64,000 bases of DNA, from positions 744,001-808,000 of the forward strand of contig NZ_CP050145.1 of NCBI RefSeq assembly GCF_016767715.1, read 5' to 3'. A program made the position numbers and the translations under genes. Under the pieces are notes generated by a model. That model worked only from the letters and a program-made list of their open reading frames with translations, was not told the origin of the DNA and did no database searches. This DNA comes from Mycobacteroides chelonae (GTDB taxonomy: Bacteria > Actinomycetota > Actinomycetes > Mycobacteriales > Mycobacteriaceae). Numbering within the stretch: the first letter of the stretch is position 1; each line of letters opens with the position of its first letter. Positions 27,433 through 36,537 of this stretch are shown here, one piece after another.

Positions 27433-27447
27433 TACCGTAAGTTACGG
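27433..27447 (+). promoter_or_regulatory. Palindrome overlapping a leaderless promoter
   Basis: CCGTAA-G-TTACGG at 27435-27447 ends two bases before the ATG at 27450. TAAGTT (27438-27443, TANNNT) lies six bases before that ATG, as in leaderless mycobacterial promoters, so the palindrome covers the -10 element. It resembles CCGTAAGTCTTACGG at 15027-15041. Confidence 0.45.
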
Positions 27448-27449
27448 GA

Positions 27450-27935
27450 ATGCCTTCGCTTGACGCAGTCGATGAAGCCTTCCTGTCCAGTGCTCCCGTG
27501 CGAGCCAGTCACACCATCTCGGTACCGGTGTCCGCCGACACCGTGTGGCGTGAGCTGACCAACGACACCACGTTGCGGTGGTTGGCGCCGGGTATCAGGG
27601 TTGTGTGGGGTAGCCCGCGCGCCGGGGTCGGAGCGGTGCGCAAGATCGGGCCGGCTGTGGGGCCCAAGGTGAACGAGCACTACTTCCTCTGGGAGGAAGG
27701 ACGTCGGAAGGCGTTCTACGTGACGAGCATGCCGGTGCCTGCTCCCGGCTTGCGTGCCTTCGCCGAGGACTACGTGGTGACGCCGACGGATCGCGGTGCC
27801 GACTTCACCTGGGCATGGGCCATCGACGGCACGGGGCCGATTCGTAATGCCACCCCCGCGGTGAACGCCATCGTCGGATTCTCGATGAAGCGCACTCAGC
27901 GGTACTTCGACAAGATTGCCGCCGCCGGAAGGTAA
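27450..27935 (+). CDS. START/SRPBCC (polyketide cyclase-like) protein
   Basis: 161 residues. The helix-grip fold is indicated by ASHTISVPVSADTVWRELTNDTTLRW at the start and the C-terminal helix VNAIVGFSMKRTQRYFDKIAA. Such proteins bind hydrophobic ligands in a deep pocket. No catalytic residue can be assigned. It stands between two secreted PA14 paralogues but has no signal peptide, so it works inside the cell. Probably leaderless. Confidence 0.8.
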   Translation: MPSLDAVDEAFLSSAPVRASHTISVPVSADTVWRELTNDTTLRWLAPGIRVVWGSPRAGVGAVRKIGPAVGPKVNEHYFLWEEGRRKAFYVTSMPVPAPGLRAFAEDYVVTPTDRGADFTWAWAIDGTGPIRNATPAVNAIVGFSMKRTQRYFDKIAAAGR

Positions 27936-27958
27936 GAGTTCGCCCGTACAGTGAATCC

Positions 27959-29308
27959 GTGCGTGCGTTCGTTCTGCTTACGGTGTTCCTGGTGGTGGCG
28001 GCGTGCGCGCCTGCCCGGAATGAGACGGATGCGGCAGCCCAGAATCCTTGCGATGTAGGCCAATACTGGACGCGGTACTACAACAACACCGATCATGCGG
28101 GCACCGCGGTGCTCGCTCGATGCGAGCACTCGGTCGGCGGGAACTTCGCGGGATCTCCAGCACCGGGCATACAGGCCGACGGATTCTCGGCCGACGCCAT
28201 CGGCTCGTTGCGATTCCCGGTGACGGGTCAGTATCGGATCGCCTCGATGAGCGGTGGTGTCGTCGCGCGTGTATGGCTGGATGGCGAGCTGATCTTCGAT
28301 CATGCCGATACCCGTGACTGGGGGACCGATCTCGCCACACGCACCGTAGAGGCCGGTGTACATGCGGTCCGCGTCAGCTATGCCGGGGTCAGCGGGCCTG
28401 CGGTACAAGAGTTCTCGGTGTCTCAGGTCGCGCTTGGTCCGGCTTCGGGCAACGGCAACTACTTCGCGGCGAATTCCTTCCTGAATCAGCCCCTCCCGCC
28501 CAATCCGGCGGTCGACCCGCGTTCGCCGAATTGGGTTGCCGCGCTGATGCATCACCCGGATGTCAAGGCAATCGACGTCAACGAGGACATCTGGACCACC
28601 GCCGTCTACCACGCGCCCGCGGGCACCCCGACCCGGATCGTCGCCGTCCGCAACAGCGGGAAGTCGATCGAGATCCCCTACCTGCCGCATTATCTGCCCA
28701 CCCAGGACGCCGACGCCCATATCGCGATCATCGACGACACCACCGGGTGTGAGTATGAGTTCCAGTCCTTCAAGCCGGATGCGATGTCGGCCATTGCCCA
28801 GGCCACCTACCGGGTCAACACCGGATCGGGCGGACATGTCAGTGGGCCCGCGCATTCGGGCGGCGAGCTGTCCTACCTGGCCGGGCTGATCACGCCGGAG
28901 GATGTGCAAGCGGGCGCGATTGATCACGCACTGAGATTCGCCATCCCGATCAACGCCCCCACCTACATGTACCCGGGTACCCGGTCGGACGGCACGGTCC
29001 TCGATGGGGTGCCGGAGGGGATCAGAATTCAGCTTGATCCGGCCCTGGATTTGCGAACGCTGAAACTGAGCCCCTTCCAGCAGATGGTTGCGACGGCGCT
29101 GCAGAAGTACGGCGCGTTCGACGCCGATGTCGCCAAGACCTTCTCGCTGACGGCGCGCAGCGTGATCGACGGCACCCGGTACCCGATCCGGGTCGACGAT
29201 CTGCCGCGCGAGTTGATCGGGCATCTTCGTTTTCTCACGCCGTCGATCAGCTCCACGGATATCCAGCTGGACACCGCTGCGGACCAGGGCTGCCGACAGC
29301 AGCGCTAG
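27959..29308 (+). CDS. PA14-domain lipoprotein, paralogue of 25650-27407
   Basis: 449 residues, GTG start. Signal sequence with a lipobox-like VVAAC (Cys17). PA14-like domain at about 35-165 (RYYNNTDHAGTAV, ARVWLDGELIFDHAD), then the same C-terminal domain as the gene two upstream: NSFLNQPLPP, SGGHVSGPAHSGGELSYLAGLI, YMYPGTRSDG, RIQLDPALDL, ALQKYGAFDAD. It lacks the N-terminal carbohydrate-binding module. The pair thus presents one free and one lipid-anchored form of the same enzyme-like domain. Name and activity unknown. Confidence 0.8.
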   Translation: MRAFVLLTVFLVVAACAPARNETDAAAQNPCDVGQYWTRYYNNTDHAGTAVLARCEHSVGGNFAGSPAPGIQADGFSADAIGSLRFPVTGQYRIASMSGGVVARVWLDGELIFDHADTRDWGTDLATRTVEAGVHAVRVSYAGVSGPAVQEFSVSQVALGPASGNGNYFAANSFLNQPLPPNPAVDPRSPNWVAALMHHPDVKAIDVNEDIWTTAVYHAPAGTPTRIVAVRNSGKSIEIPYLPHYLPTQDADAHIAIIDDTTGCEYEFQSFKPDAMSAIAQATYRVNTGSGGHVSGPAHSGGELSYLAGLITPEDVQAGAIDHALRFAIPINAPTYMYPGTRSDGTVLDGVPEGIRIQLDPALDLRTLKLSPFQQMVATALQKYGAFDADVAKTFSLTARSVIDGTRYPIRVDDLPRELIGHLRFLTPSISSTDIQLDTAADQGCRQQR

Positions 29309-29335
29309 TCTGGTAACGCTGATACCCTCCTTTCG

Positions 29336-30481
29336 GTGTCGCGACGGTCTGTGGCTGCTTATGAGTGCTTTCTGGCCACGAGAAAATTCGGGGCTCTGGA
29401 TGGCCTGCGGGCGCTGAGCGTCCTGGCGGTGATCTGGCACCACACATCAGGGACGCCGGGCCCGAGGATCTCGCACAGCGGATTCATGGGCGTGGACTTC
29501 TTCTTCGCGATCAGTGGCTTTCTCATCACCACGCTGCTGATGCGTGAACGAGATCGCACGGCGGACATCTCGCTGCGAAACTTCTATGCGCGCAGGGCGT
29601 TACGAATCTTCCCGCTGTACTACGCGGTGCTGGCACTGTATGTCCTGCTGGTGTTCGCCACCGAACGCGATACGCCGAAAGGCGAGCAATTCTTCCGGAA
29701 CCTGCCCGCGTTCCTGACCTACACCGTCAACTGGTTCGTCGACCTGTCCGCCGGTACCTCGGTGCCGTTCTACTTTTCGTGGTCGCTGTCCACCGAGGAA
29801 CAGTTCTATGTGTTGTGGCCGCCCCTGTTGGCCGGCGCGCTGCTCCTGGCCAAGGGAAGAATCGGGCCCCCGCTTGCCGTGCTGTTCGTCCTGATCGCGG
29901 TATCGGTGGGCGCAGGCATGTTTCTGGACACCCGGGTGCTGCCCTGGCGCATTTTCGCGAGCCTGTCCTTGCCCATCCTGCTCGGTGCCGCCTCCGCGAT
30001 CGTGGTGAACACGCGTCGCGGCTACGCGGGAGTCTCCGCGGTGCTGGGATGGTGGTGGTCGGCCCCGACCGTGTTCGCGGCGATGATCGGCGCGCTGTGG
30101 TTCGGTGCCCCGCCCTGGTCGATACAGGTCATCATGGTCACCGCGGTCACCGCCGTGACCATCCGCGAGGACACCCTCATGCACCCAGTGCTGACCTGGC
30201 GGCCGCTGGCATTCATCGGTGTCATCAGTTATGGGATCTACCTGATGCACATGTTGTGCGCCAACGTCGTTCGCCGCGTGGTGCACGAGGAGCAAGGGTT
30301 GGTGCTGTGCGCCGGGACAACGGTTCTCGTCGTCGTCGTTGCCTATGTCAGCTTCCGGTACTTCGAGACGCCTCTACTGCGCATCAAGCGCCGCTTCGAA
30401 TCACCTGCGGAGCGATCCGGTGACGAACTGTCCCGGACCGCTAACCAATTGCCGGTCCGAGCAGGTCGTCGGCATCGGTGA
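29336..30481 (+). CDS. Acyltransferase 3 family membrane protein (OafA/YrhL-like)
   Basis: 381 residues, about ten TM helices. Family markers: LDGLRALSVLAVIWHH with the catalytic His pair near 40, GVDFFFAISGFLITTLL, NFYARRALRIFPLYY and SWSLSTEEQFYVLWP. These enzymes O-acetylate or O-succinylate surface glycans and glycolipids using acyl-CoA from the cytoplasm. Twenty-seven bases downstream of the PA14 lipoprotein gene, so possibly co-transcribed. The last 41 bases overlap the convergent helicase gene. Confidence 0.9.
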   Translation: MSRRSVAAYECFLATRKFGALDGLRALSVLAVIWHHTSGTPGPRISHSGFMGVDFFFAISGFLITTLLMRERDRTADISLRNFYARRALRIFPLYYAVLALYVLLVFATERDTPKGEQFFRNLPAFLTYTVNWFVDLSAGTSVPFYFSWSLSTEEQFYVLWPPLLAGALLLAKGRIGPPLAVLFVLIAVSVGAGMFLDTRVLPWRIFASLSLPILLGAASAIVVNTRRGYAGVSAVLGWWWSAPTVFAAMIGALWFGAPPWSIQVIMVTAVTAVTIREDTLMHPVLTWRPLAFIGVISYGIYLMHMLCANVVRRVVHEEQGLVLCAGTTVLVVVVAYVSFRYFETPLLRIKRRFESPAERSGDELSRTANQLPVRAGRRHR

Positions 30482-32093
30482 TCCGGTAGCCGTAGCCCTG
30501 TTCGGCAAGGAATCGCTGCCGGTGGGCGGCGTATTCGGCATCGAGGGTGTCGCGCGACACCACCGAATAGAAATAGGCCTGCCCGCCGTCTGCCTTCGGC
30601 CGCAGCAGCCGCCCAAGTCGCTGCGCTTCCTCTTGGCGTGAGCCGAACGTACCCGAAACCTGAACCGCTACAGCTGCTTCCGGAAGGTCGATGGAGAAGT
30701 TGGCTACCTTGGAAACCACCAGGGTGGCGATCTCCCCGCGACGGAAAGCGTCGAAGAGCGCTTCGCGTTCGGCGTTCTTGGTGGAGCCCTGGATCACCGG
30801 GGCGCCGAGCTCGGTGCCCAGCTCGTCGAGCTGATCGAGGTAGGCGCCGATCACCAGCGAGGGAACTCCCGGATGGCGGGCGAGGATCGACTTCACCACG
30901 TTGATCTTCGTGTGGGCTGTCGAGCACAGTTTGTATCGCTCGTCGGCCTCGGCCGTCGCGTAGATCATCCGTTCGTTATCGGTAAGGGTGACCCGCACCT
31001 CGATGCACTCAGCGGGGGCGATCCAGCCTTGTGCCTCAATGTCTTTCCACGGTGCGTCATAACGCTTGGGCCCGATGAGGCTGAACACGTCGCCCTCGCG
31101 GCCGTCCTCCCGGATGAGGGTGGCGGTCAGTCCGAGGCGGCGGCGCGACTGCAGGTCGGCCGTCATCCGGAACACCGGAGCGGGCAGCAGATGCACCTCG
31201 TCGTACACGATCAAGCCCCAGTCCCGGCTGTCGAACAGCTCCAGGTGGCGGTATTCGCCCTTGGTGCGCCGGGTGATCACCTGGTAGGTCGCGATGGTGA
31301 CCGGCCGGATCTCCTTGCGTTCACCGGAGTATTCGCCGATCTCCTCTTCGGTCAACGAGGTCCGCGCGATCAGCTCCCGCTTCCACTGCCGACCGGCGAC
31401 GGTGTTGGTCACCAGGATCAGGGTGGTCGCCTGGGCCTTGGCCATGGCGGCGGCACCCACCAGCGTCTTACCGGCACCACAGGGCAGTACCACCACGCCG
31501 GAACCGCCCGCCCAGAACGAGTCGGCTGCCATCTGCTGATAGTCCCGAAGCTCCCAACCATCCTGAGCCAGGCTGATCGGGTGCGCTTCACCGTCCACGT
31601 ATCCCGCGAGATCCTCTGCCGGCCAGCCGATCTTAAGCAGCAGCTGCTTGACGCGGCCACGCTCGCTGGGGTGCACCTGCACGGTGTCGTCATCGATGCG
31701 GGCGCCGAACATGGGGGCGAGCTTCTTATGCCGCAACACCTCTTCGAGGACGGCGCGATCCAGGCTCACCAACGTCAGACCATGGGCCGGATGTTTGACG
31801 AGCTGCAGGCGCCCGTAGCGGGCCATCGTGTCGACGATGTCCACCAACAGCGGTTGCGGTACCGCGTACCGGGAGAAGGTGACCAGGGCGTCGACAACCT
31901 GCTCGGCGTCATGCCCGGCGGCGCGGGCGTTCCACAGCGCCAGCGGGGTGATGCGGTAGGTGTGCACGTGCTCGGGTGCACGCTCGAGCTCGGCGAAAGG
32001 GGCAATCGCCTGGCGTGCCGCGTCTGCCTGGTCGTGATCGACCTCCAGCAGCACGGTCTTATCGGATTGGACGATCAGCGGTCCATCGGTCAT
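30441..32093 (-). CDS. ercc3: XPB/Rad25-type DNA repair helicase
   Basis: 550 residues, starting MTDGPLIVQSDK. SF2 helicase with 3'-5' polarity in characterised mycobacterial orthologues. An N-terminal domain (about 1-180) precedes Walker A LPCGAGKT, motif II YDEVHLLPA (DEVH), and the XPB signature RED in TATLIREDGREGD. The C-terminal RecA lobe holds VSKVANFSIDLPEA and GSRQEEAQRLGR (motif VI). Corresponds to Rv0861c. Neighbours the helicase-associated protein at 32578-34803, its usual partner. Confidence 0.93.
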   Translation of the reverse strand: MTDGPLIVQSDKTVLLEVDHDQADAARQAIAPFAELERAPEHVHTYRITPLALWNARAAGHDAEQVVDALVTFSRYAVPQPLLVDIVDTMARYGRLQLVKHPAHGLTLVSLDRAVLEEVLRHKKLAPMFGARIDDDTVQVHPSERGRVKQLLLKIGWPAEDLAGYVDGEAHPISLAQDGWELRDYQQMAADSFWAGGSGVVVLPCGAGKTLVGAAAMAKAQATTLILVTNTVAGRQWKRELIARTSLTEEEIGEYSGERKEIRPVTIATYQVITRRTKGEYRHLELFDSRDWGLIVYDEVHLLPAPVFRMTADLQSRRRLGLTATLIREDGREGDVFSLIGPKRYDAPWKDIEAQGWIAPAECIEVRVTLTDNERMIYATAEADERYKLCSTAHTKINVVKSILARHPGVPSLVIGAYLDQLDELGTELGAPVIQGSTKNAEREALFDAFRRGEIATLVVSKVANFSIDLPEAAVAVQVSGTFGSRQEEAQRLGRLLRPKADGGQAYFYSVVSRDTLDAEYAAHRQRFLAEQGYGYRITDADDLLGPAIG

Positions 32094-32157
32094 TCGGTCC
32101 AGGATAGTGATGCCCGGAGACATTGGCGGGTGCTGTATGCCCTGCTAGATTGCTGCG

Positions 32158-32556
32158 GTGACGACACCACAAGACCGCAGCACCCTGGCCGAGATTTGGC
32201 AGCGCCGGTTCGCGTTCTACGACCAGTACGCTGCGGCACCGACGAAGGAAGAGGCCAATGCCATCTTCCGGGCCGGGTCGTTCTGGACACGTATCCGCTT
32301 GACCAGTAATTTCCTGGCCTTTTTCTTTGGCCCGATCTACTTCTTCGTCAAGGGGATGTGGCGCAAGGGCCTCGTGCTGCTGGGGATCACCGTGAGTGTC
32401 AGCATCGCGCTGGGGGTCCTGGGAGCCTCCGACAGTGTGACGCGCGCGTTCTCCTTTGGCTTTGCTGCGCTGTTCATGGGAATCGCCAACCAGGCCTACT
32501 ACCTGCATTGGGTGCGCAAGAGTGAGTCCTGGAATCCTTTCGAGGGTGTCCGCTGA
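32158..32556 (+). CDS. DUF2628-type membrane protein
   Basis: 132 residues, GTG start. A soluble N-terminus (QRRFAFYDQYAAAPTKEE) is followed by two or three TM helices (NFLAFFFGPIYFFVKGMWRKG, LVLLGITVSVSIALGVLG, FAALFMGIANQAYYLHW), the layout of DUF2628 proteins. Function unknown. Lies in the gap between two minus-strand helicase-related genes. Confidence 0.8.
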   Translation: MTTPQDRSTLAEIWQRRFAFYDQYAAAPTKEEANAIFRAGSFWTRIRLTSNFLAFFFGPIYFFVKGMWRKGLVLLGITVSVSIALGVLGASDSVTRAFSFGFAALFMGIANQAYYLHWVRKSESWNPFEGVR

Positions 32557-32577
32557 GGGGTTAACCAGCCGTCGCGG

Positions 32578-34803
32578 TCAGGACGGTGGGGAAACCGCGG
32601 TGATGCGGTGGATCGCGAAGTCGCGGATTCGCCCGGCGGCGGTATCGAAGGCCGACAGCTGCCCACCGCGCACGCTGATCGGATTGACCACGCGCGAGGA
32701 CGCCACCCCGGCCGGGTCCACGTACCCGATCAACACGCTGGTTTGAGCCTTGGCGGACTGCTGCAGCAAGGCCACCGCATGCGACGGCTCGATGCGAACG
32801 CCGTCGTGATCGCCCGCCGCCCGTAATGCCTTGACCACCGCGGCGGCCGCGGGCTCGCTGAGCACGGGTGGCGTCCAACCCATCCGGTGCGGCTGCGGTG
32901 TCACCCGCGCGCGGTGCGCCCGCAGCGCCACGATCGTTCCGGTGGCATCCTCGGCGGCGGGGGCGAAGCCCGCCGAGCGCAACCCGGCCACCAACTCGGC
33001 CAGGGGAGCCAAGGACACCGCGACCGTCGGGGCCAGCAGCCGCAGCCCCAGATCCTCGGCCACGGCCGATGCCATCACTTGCGTCAGCAGGGCCACGTCA
33101 TCGCAGCGCAGGAACGAGCTGGCCACCCCGGCCCGAAGCTGCCCATGCCGTCGCGCGACATCGTCGATGAGATACGTCAGCGATTGGGGGACAGGGGTTT
33201 TGGAGCGTGAACCGAAGAAACTGTGTAGCGACGTCGCGGTCCGCCCCGAATCCAGCGCGCGGCGGATGCTTGCCTCGCTGACCCGAAAGACGCTGGCTGC
33301 CCCCGCCGATTCGAGGTCCGCCACCGCCGTCAGCTCCAGTTCCACCTCGCGCGTCAGCGGTCCGGGGGCGACGACCGTGAGATCGGCCTGCACCAGGAAG
33401 TGATCTATGGGGCTGGGCAGTGCCTTGTCCATCGCGGCCAGCGTCGCGCCCTCATCGCCGGCACTGTCCAGGAAGGTGCGCACGTGCGTCGTCAAAGCGC
33501 CGCGCCCGATCACTCCCATTGTCGTCGCCTCGAACAACAGGGCCGTTACCGGTTCCACGCCCAGCCGGCCGCCCCAACGCGGTCGGCGCCACCGCATCAC
33601 CCGCGACGTTTCCTCGGCCCGCAGTCCTTGCCCGGGCTCCAGCTCGCCGAGGATCTGCAGCAGTAGCTTGCGATCATGTGGCGCTGCGGTCGAGCGCAGC
33701 GAATCAGAAAGCGCCGCAATGGGTTTGTCCTCGCTGGTGCGCTTACCTATCAGATCCGGCCGCGCCGCCAGCATCAGCCAGGCCGACATCAGCCGTAACC
33801 AGCGGGTTGCGGTGGGCAGCTCGGCGAAACGGTCGGCCTGTACGGTCGGCGCCCAATGCCAACCCTCGGCATCGGTCTCGATATCGGGGTCACCGACCGC
33901 GATCAGCTCCGCTGCCGCCAGCACCTCCAGCAGTAGTCCCATCCGGCTGTCGTCGATCCCCGTCGTCTTCGCGAGCCGTTTGACCTCACGCACCCCCAAA
34001 CCGCCGCTGCGCAGCTGCGGCGCCGGGTTGACCCCGAGCTCGTCGAGCAGCAGGCCGACCTCGCGCAGGAGATCGAGGGCGGCACCGGCGGCAGCAGCGT
34101 CGGCTTCGGCCTGGGTGGCCGTCGTGATTTCCACCATGGGGGGCTGCAGCCGGTCTGGCTCCTCACCACGGAGCAGCTGTGCCACGAATCTCGGCAACAG
34201 CACCGTCTCGTCGTCGATGCGCTGCAGCAGCCCGGCGGCCAGTAGCCGCTGCACCGGGCGATCCGGTGGGGCGTCGGGCGCAGCATCCCGGGTGCGGCCG
34301 ATCGGGGATCCCGCGATGAGCGCCCGCAGCAGCTCCATCCCGCGTTCATCGGTCGCTTCCAGGGCGGCACGGGCAGCGTCGTAGGAGGCCGGGGTCTGCT
34401 CGCTGATCACCTGACCAACAACCCAGGGCAGACCCAACCGCGTTTCTCCCGCCAGGTGCAGTTCGTGATCCCCCCACACCAGCGCCAGCTCGCGCAGCCG
34501 ATCCAGGGTGGCGCGCACCTGCAGTTCAGTGGCGCGACCGTCGACCTGGGCGAGCACCTCCGAGAGCGGAACACCAGTGATGTCCGCACGCGCCACCAGC
34601 AGCGCGTCCAGCACCGCCAGGGTCAAAAAGTCCAGGCTGTCGGTCGCCGCGCGCACCGATTGGCGTGAGAGCGCCCGGCCCGCCAGCGCCGCCAGCGAAC
34701 CCGGAGGTGGCGAGGCCAAATCGGGTCGCAACTGGACCAGCCGCACCAACTGTTCGTCTGGCAGCTGGCGCAACCAGGTAGCCAATGCCGCATCCTCACT
34801 CAT
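32578..34803 (-). CDS. Helicase-associated (XPB/Ssl2-like domain) protein
   Basis: 741 residues, matching Rv0862c in place and length. Almost entirely helical, beginning DAALATWLRQLPDEQLVRLVQLRPDL. There is no Walker A or DEAD-type motif, so it is not a helicase itself. A C-terminal WYL/XPB-associated region includes VLIGYVDPAGVASSRVVNP and GGQLSAFDTAAGRIRDFAIHRI. The conserved pairing with the XPB gene suggests a regulator or DNA-binding partner. Confidence 0.85.
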   Translation of the reverse strand: MSEDAALATWLRQLPDEQLVRLVQLRPDLASPPPGSLAALAGRALSRQSVRAATDSLDFLTLAVLDALLVARADITGVPLSEVLAQVDGRATELQVRATLDRLRELALVWGDHELHLAGETRLGLPWVVGQVISEQTPASYDAARAALEATDERGMELLRALIAGSPIGRTRDAAPDAPPDRPVQRLLAAGLLQRIDDETVLLPRFVAQLLRGEEPDRLQPPMVEITTATQAEADAAAAGAALDLLREVGLLLDELGVNPAPQLRSGGLGVREVKRLAKTTGIDDSRMGLLLEVLAAAELIAVGDPDIETDAEGWHWAPTVQADRFAELPTATRWLRLMSAWLMLAARPDLIGKRTSEDKPIAALSDSLRSTAAPHDRKLLLQILGELEPGQGLRAEETSRVMRWRRPRWGGRLGVEPVTALLFEATTMGVIGRGALTTHVRTFLDSAGDEGATLAAMDKALPSPIDHFLVQADLTVVAPGPLTREVELELTAVADLESAGAASVFRVSEASIRRALDSGRTATSLHSFFGSRSKTPVPQSLTYLIDDVARRHGQLRAGVASSFLRCDDVALLTQVMASAVAEDLGLRLLAPTVAVSLAPLAELVAGLRSAGFAPAAEDATGTIVALRAHRARVTPQPHRMGWTPPVLSEPAAAAVVKALRAAGDHDGVRIEPSHAVALLQQSAKAQTSVLIGYVDPAGVASSRVVNPISVRGGQLSAFDTAAGRIRDFAIHRITAVSPPS

Positions 34804-34866
34804 CGGTCACCAGCGTAGAGGCGGGTTGGGTTCGCCGTCGGCCCCCCGGCCTGCCACAATGGCTTC

Positions 34867-35040
34867 GTGGCTGACAAAGAGCAATACGTCGACAACGGCT
34901 GGCCCGCACATGTGGACGGTGAGCACGCGGTCTCCGAACTCGCGGCCGACCGCACCGGAGCGCTGTCACCCTTCGGCGACATCGAGTTCCCGGTGGAGTC
35001 CGTGCCCTACGTGCACCCCGTCACCGTCATCAACAAGTAA
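34867..35040 (+). CDS. Conserved 57-residue protein (Rv0863-like position)
   Basis: A short gene from GTG 34867: begins [18 protein letters not shown] and ends [12 protein letters not shown]. Its reading frame, acidic composition and location between the helicase-associated gene and moaC correspond to Rv0863. The stop at 35040 is two bases before the moaC GTG, so it is probably the first gene of the molybdopterin operon. Function unknown. Confidence 0.8.
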   Translation: MADKEQYVDNGWPAHVDGEHAVSELAADRTGALSPFGDIEFPVESVPYVHPVTVINK

Positions 35041-35042
35041 CG

Positions 35043-35555
35043 GTGTCCGACGGTCTTCGCGACAGCGAGGGGTCCCCACCTGACCGTCTCTCCCACATCG
35101 ACGAGCACGGGTCCGCGCACATGGTCGACGTGTCGGCCAAGCAGGCCACCGCACGCGAGGCGGTCGCGGCCGGATGCTTCGTCACCACCCCGGACGTCCT
35201 GAAGTTATTGGCTGATGGCGCGCTCCCGAAGGGCGACGCCATCGCCACCGCTCGTCTGGCCGCCATCATGGCCGCCAAGCGCACCAGCGAGCTCATCCCG
35301 CTGTGCCATCAGATACCGCTCACGGGCATCGACGTCGACTTCCAGATCGACACCGCCAACGGATCCATTCAGATCACCGCCACCGCGCGCACCCAGGACC
35401 GGACCGGGGTGGAGATGGAAGCGCTGACCGCGGTGACGGTCGCCGGACTGACCCTGCACGACATGGTCAAGGCGGTCGACCCGGCATCGCGCATCGACGA
35501 TGTCCGGGTACTGCGCAAAGAAGGCGGCAAGACCGGAACATGGACCCGACCCTGA
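35043..35555 (+). CDS. moaC: Cyclic pyranopterin monophosphate synthase MoaC
   Basis: 170 residues, GTG start. Second enzyme of molybdenum cofactor synthesis, converting 3',8-cyclo-GTP to cPMP. Active-site strings are present: AAKRTSELIPLCHQIPLT, GVEMEALTAVTVAGLTLHDMVKAVD and the KxGGKTG tail. Overlaps mog by 16 bases. Works with the moaA/moaD pair about 6 kb away across rpfA (Rv0864 equivalent). Confidence 0.95.
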   Translation: MSDGLRDSEGSPPDRLSHIDEHGSAHMVDVSAKQATAREAVAAGCFVTTPDVLKLLADGALPKGDAIATARLAAIMAAKRTSELIPLCHQIPLTGIDVDFQIDTANGSIQITATARTQDRTGVEMEALTAVTVAGLTLHDMVKAVDPASRIDDVRVLRKEGGKTGTWTRP

Positions 35556-36025
35556 GATCTGCGCGGGTTATCGTGGCCTCGACCCGGGCGGCCACCGGCC
35601 AATACCCCGACAAGACGGGGCCCGTCATCGCCGAATGGCTTGGTGCGCAAGACTTTCGTGTTGAAAGGCCGATCGTCGTGCCGGACGGCGACGCGGTAGG
35701 GGAAGCCATTCGTTCGGCGTTGGCCGATCGGGTTTCACTGGTCATCACCACCGGTGGTACCGGGCTGTCGCCCACGGACGTCACTCCCGAACAGACCGTC
35801 GCGCTGCTGGACCATCAGATACCCGGCCTGGCCGACGCGATCAGACGCTCGGGACTGCCGACCGTACCCACCAGCATCCTTTCCCGCGGCGTGTGTGGAG
35901 TCGCCGGTCGCACTTTGGTGGTCAACCTGCCCGGTTCCACCGGCGGGGTGCGCGACGGGCTTGCGGTGCTCGAGGGCGTGCTGGGCCATGCACTCGACCA
36001 GATAGCCGGGGGTGATCACGTATGA
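35540..36025 (+). CDS. mog: Molybdopterin adenylyltransferase Mog
   Basis: 161 residues from ATG 35540, the first in-frame ATG after the long out-of-frame shadow. MoCF/MogA fold: [18 protein letters not shown] (TTGGTG nucleotide-binding loop) and [13 protein letters not shown]. Activates molybdopterin by adenylylation before molybdate insertion. ATGA overlap with moaE. Confidence 0.92.
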   Translation: MDPTLRSARVIVASTRAATGQYPDKTGPVIAEWLGAQDFRVERPIVVPDGDAVGEAIRSALADRVSLVITTGGTGLSPTDVTPEQTVALLDHQIPGLADAIRRSGLPTVPTSILSRGVCGVAGRTLVVNLPGSTGGVRDGLAVLEGVLGHALDQIAGGDHV

Positions 36026-36450
36026 GCGCTAGCGTCACTCGAGCACTATTGACCGGGGAACGCATCTCACTGATCGAGCACGAGCAACTCGTCGATCACG
36101 AATCAGCAGGGGCTACAGTCGGATTCGTAGGGAACGTGCGTGACCACGACGCGGGTAAGACCGTGCTGCGGCTGGAGTACTCGGCGCATCCGTCGGCTCA
36201 GCAGGTGCTGACCGATGTGGTGGAACGCATCGCCGCGCAGGCCGAGGGTGTGCGCGCGGTGGCGGTGAGTCACCGCATCGGCGCACTGACAGTCGGCGAG
36301 GCAGCCTTCGTGGTGGCGGTGAGCGCCGACCATCGTCGTCAAGCATTCACCACCTGTCAGCGCCTCGTCGACGATGTGAAGGCTGCGCTGCCGGTATGGA
36401 AGCACCAGTTCTTCGCCGACGGCAGTGACGAGTGGGTGGGGTCGGCCTGA
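36022..36450 (+). CDS. moaE: Molybdopterin synthase catalytic subunit MoaE
   Basis: 142 residues. Forms molybdopterin synthase with MoaD, inserting two sulfurs into cPMP. Family features: [30 protein letters not shown], ISHRIGxLxVGE-like [19 protein letters not shown], and the C-terminal Lys of [13 protein letters not shown]. Ends the moaC-mog-moaE operon; its MoaD partner is encoded at 41069-41317. Confidence 0.93.
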   Translation: MSASVTRALLTGERISLIEHEQLVDHESAGATVGFVGNVRDHDAGKTVLRLEYSAHPSAQQVLTDVVERIAAQAEGVRAVAVSHRIGALTVGEAAFVVAVSADHRRQAFTTCQRLVDDVKAALPVWKHQFFADGSDEWVGSA

Positions 36451-36537
36451 AAAATCCGGTCACCGATTGGGGTCTGGTACCTAAAAACCCAGATCAGGGC
36501 ACTGATGGCTCAGTGGGTGCAGTAACTTCCTTGGTTC

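Noticed and set aside
32578..34803. Annotation as an active helicase
   Set aside because: No Walker A or DExx motif; only a helicase-associated domain.
36451..36537. Molybdenum-cofactor riboswitch near moaE
   Set aside because: The gap is only 87 bases, lies downstream of the operon and shows no conserved Moco aptamer elements.
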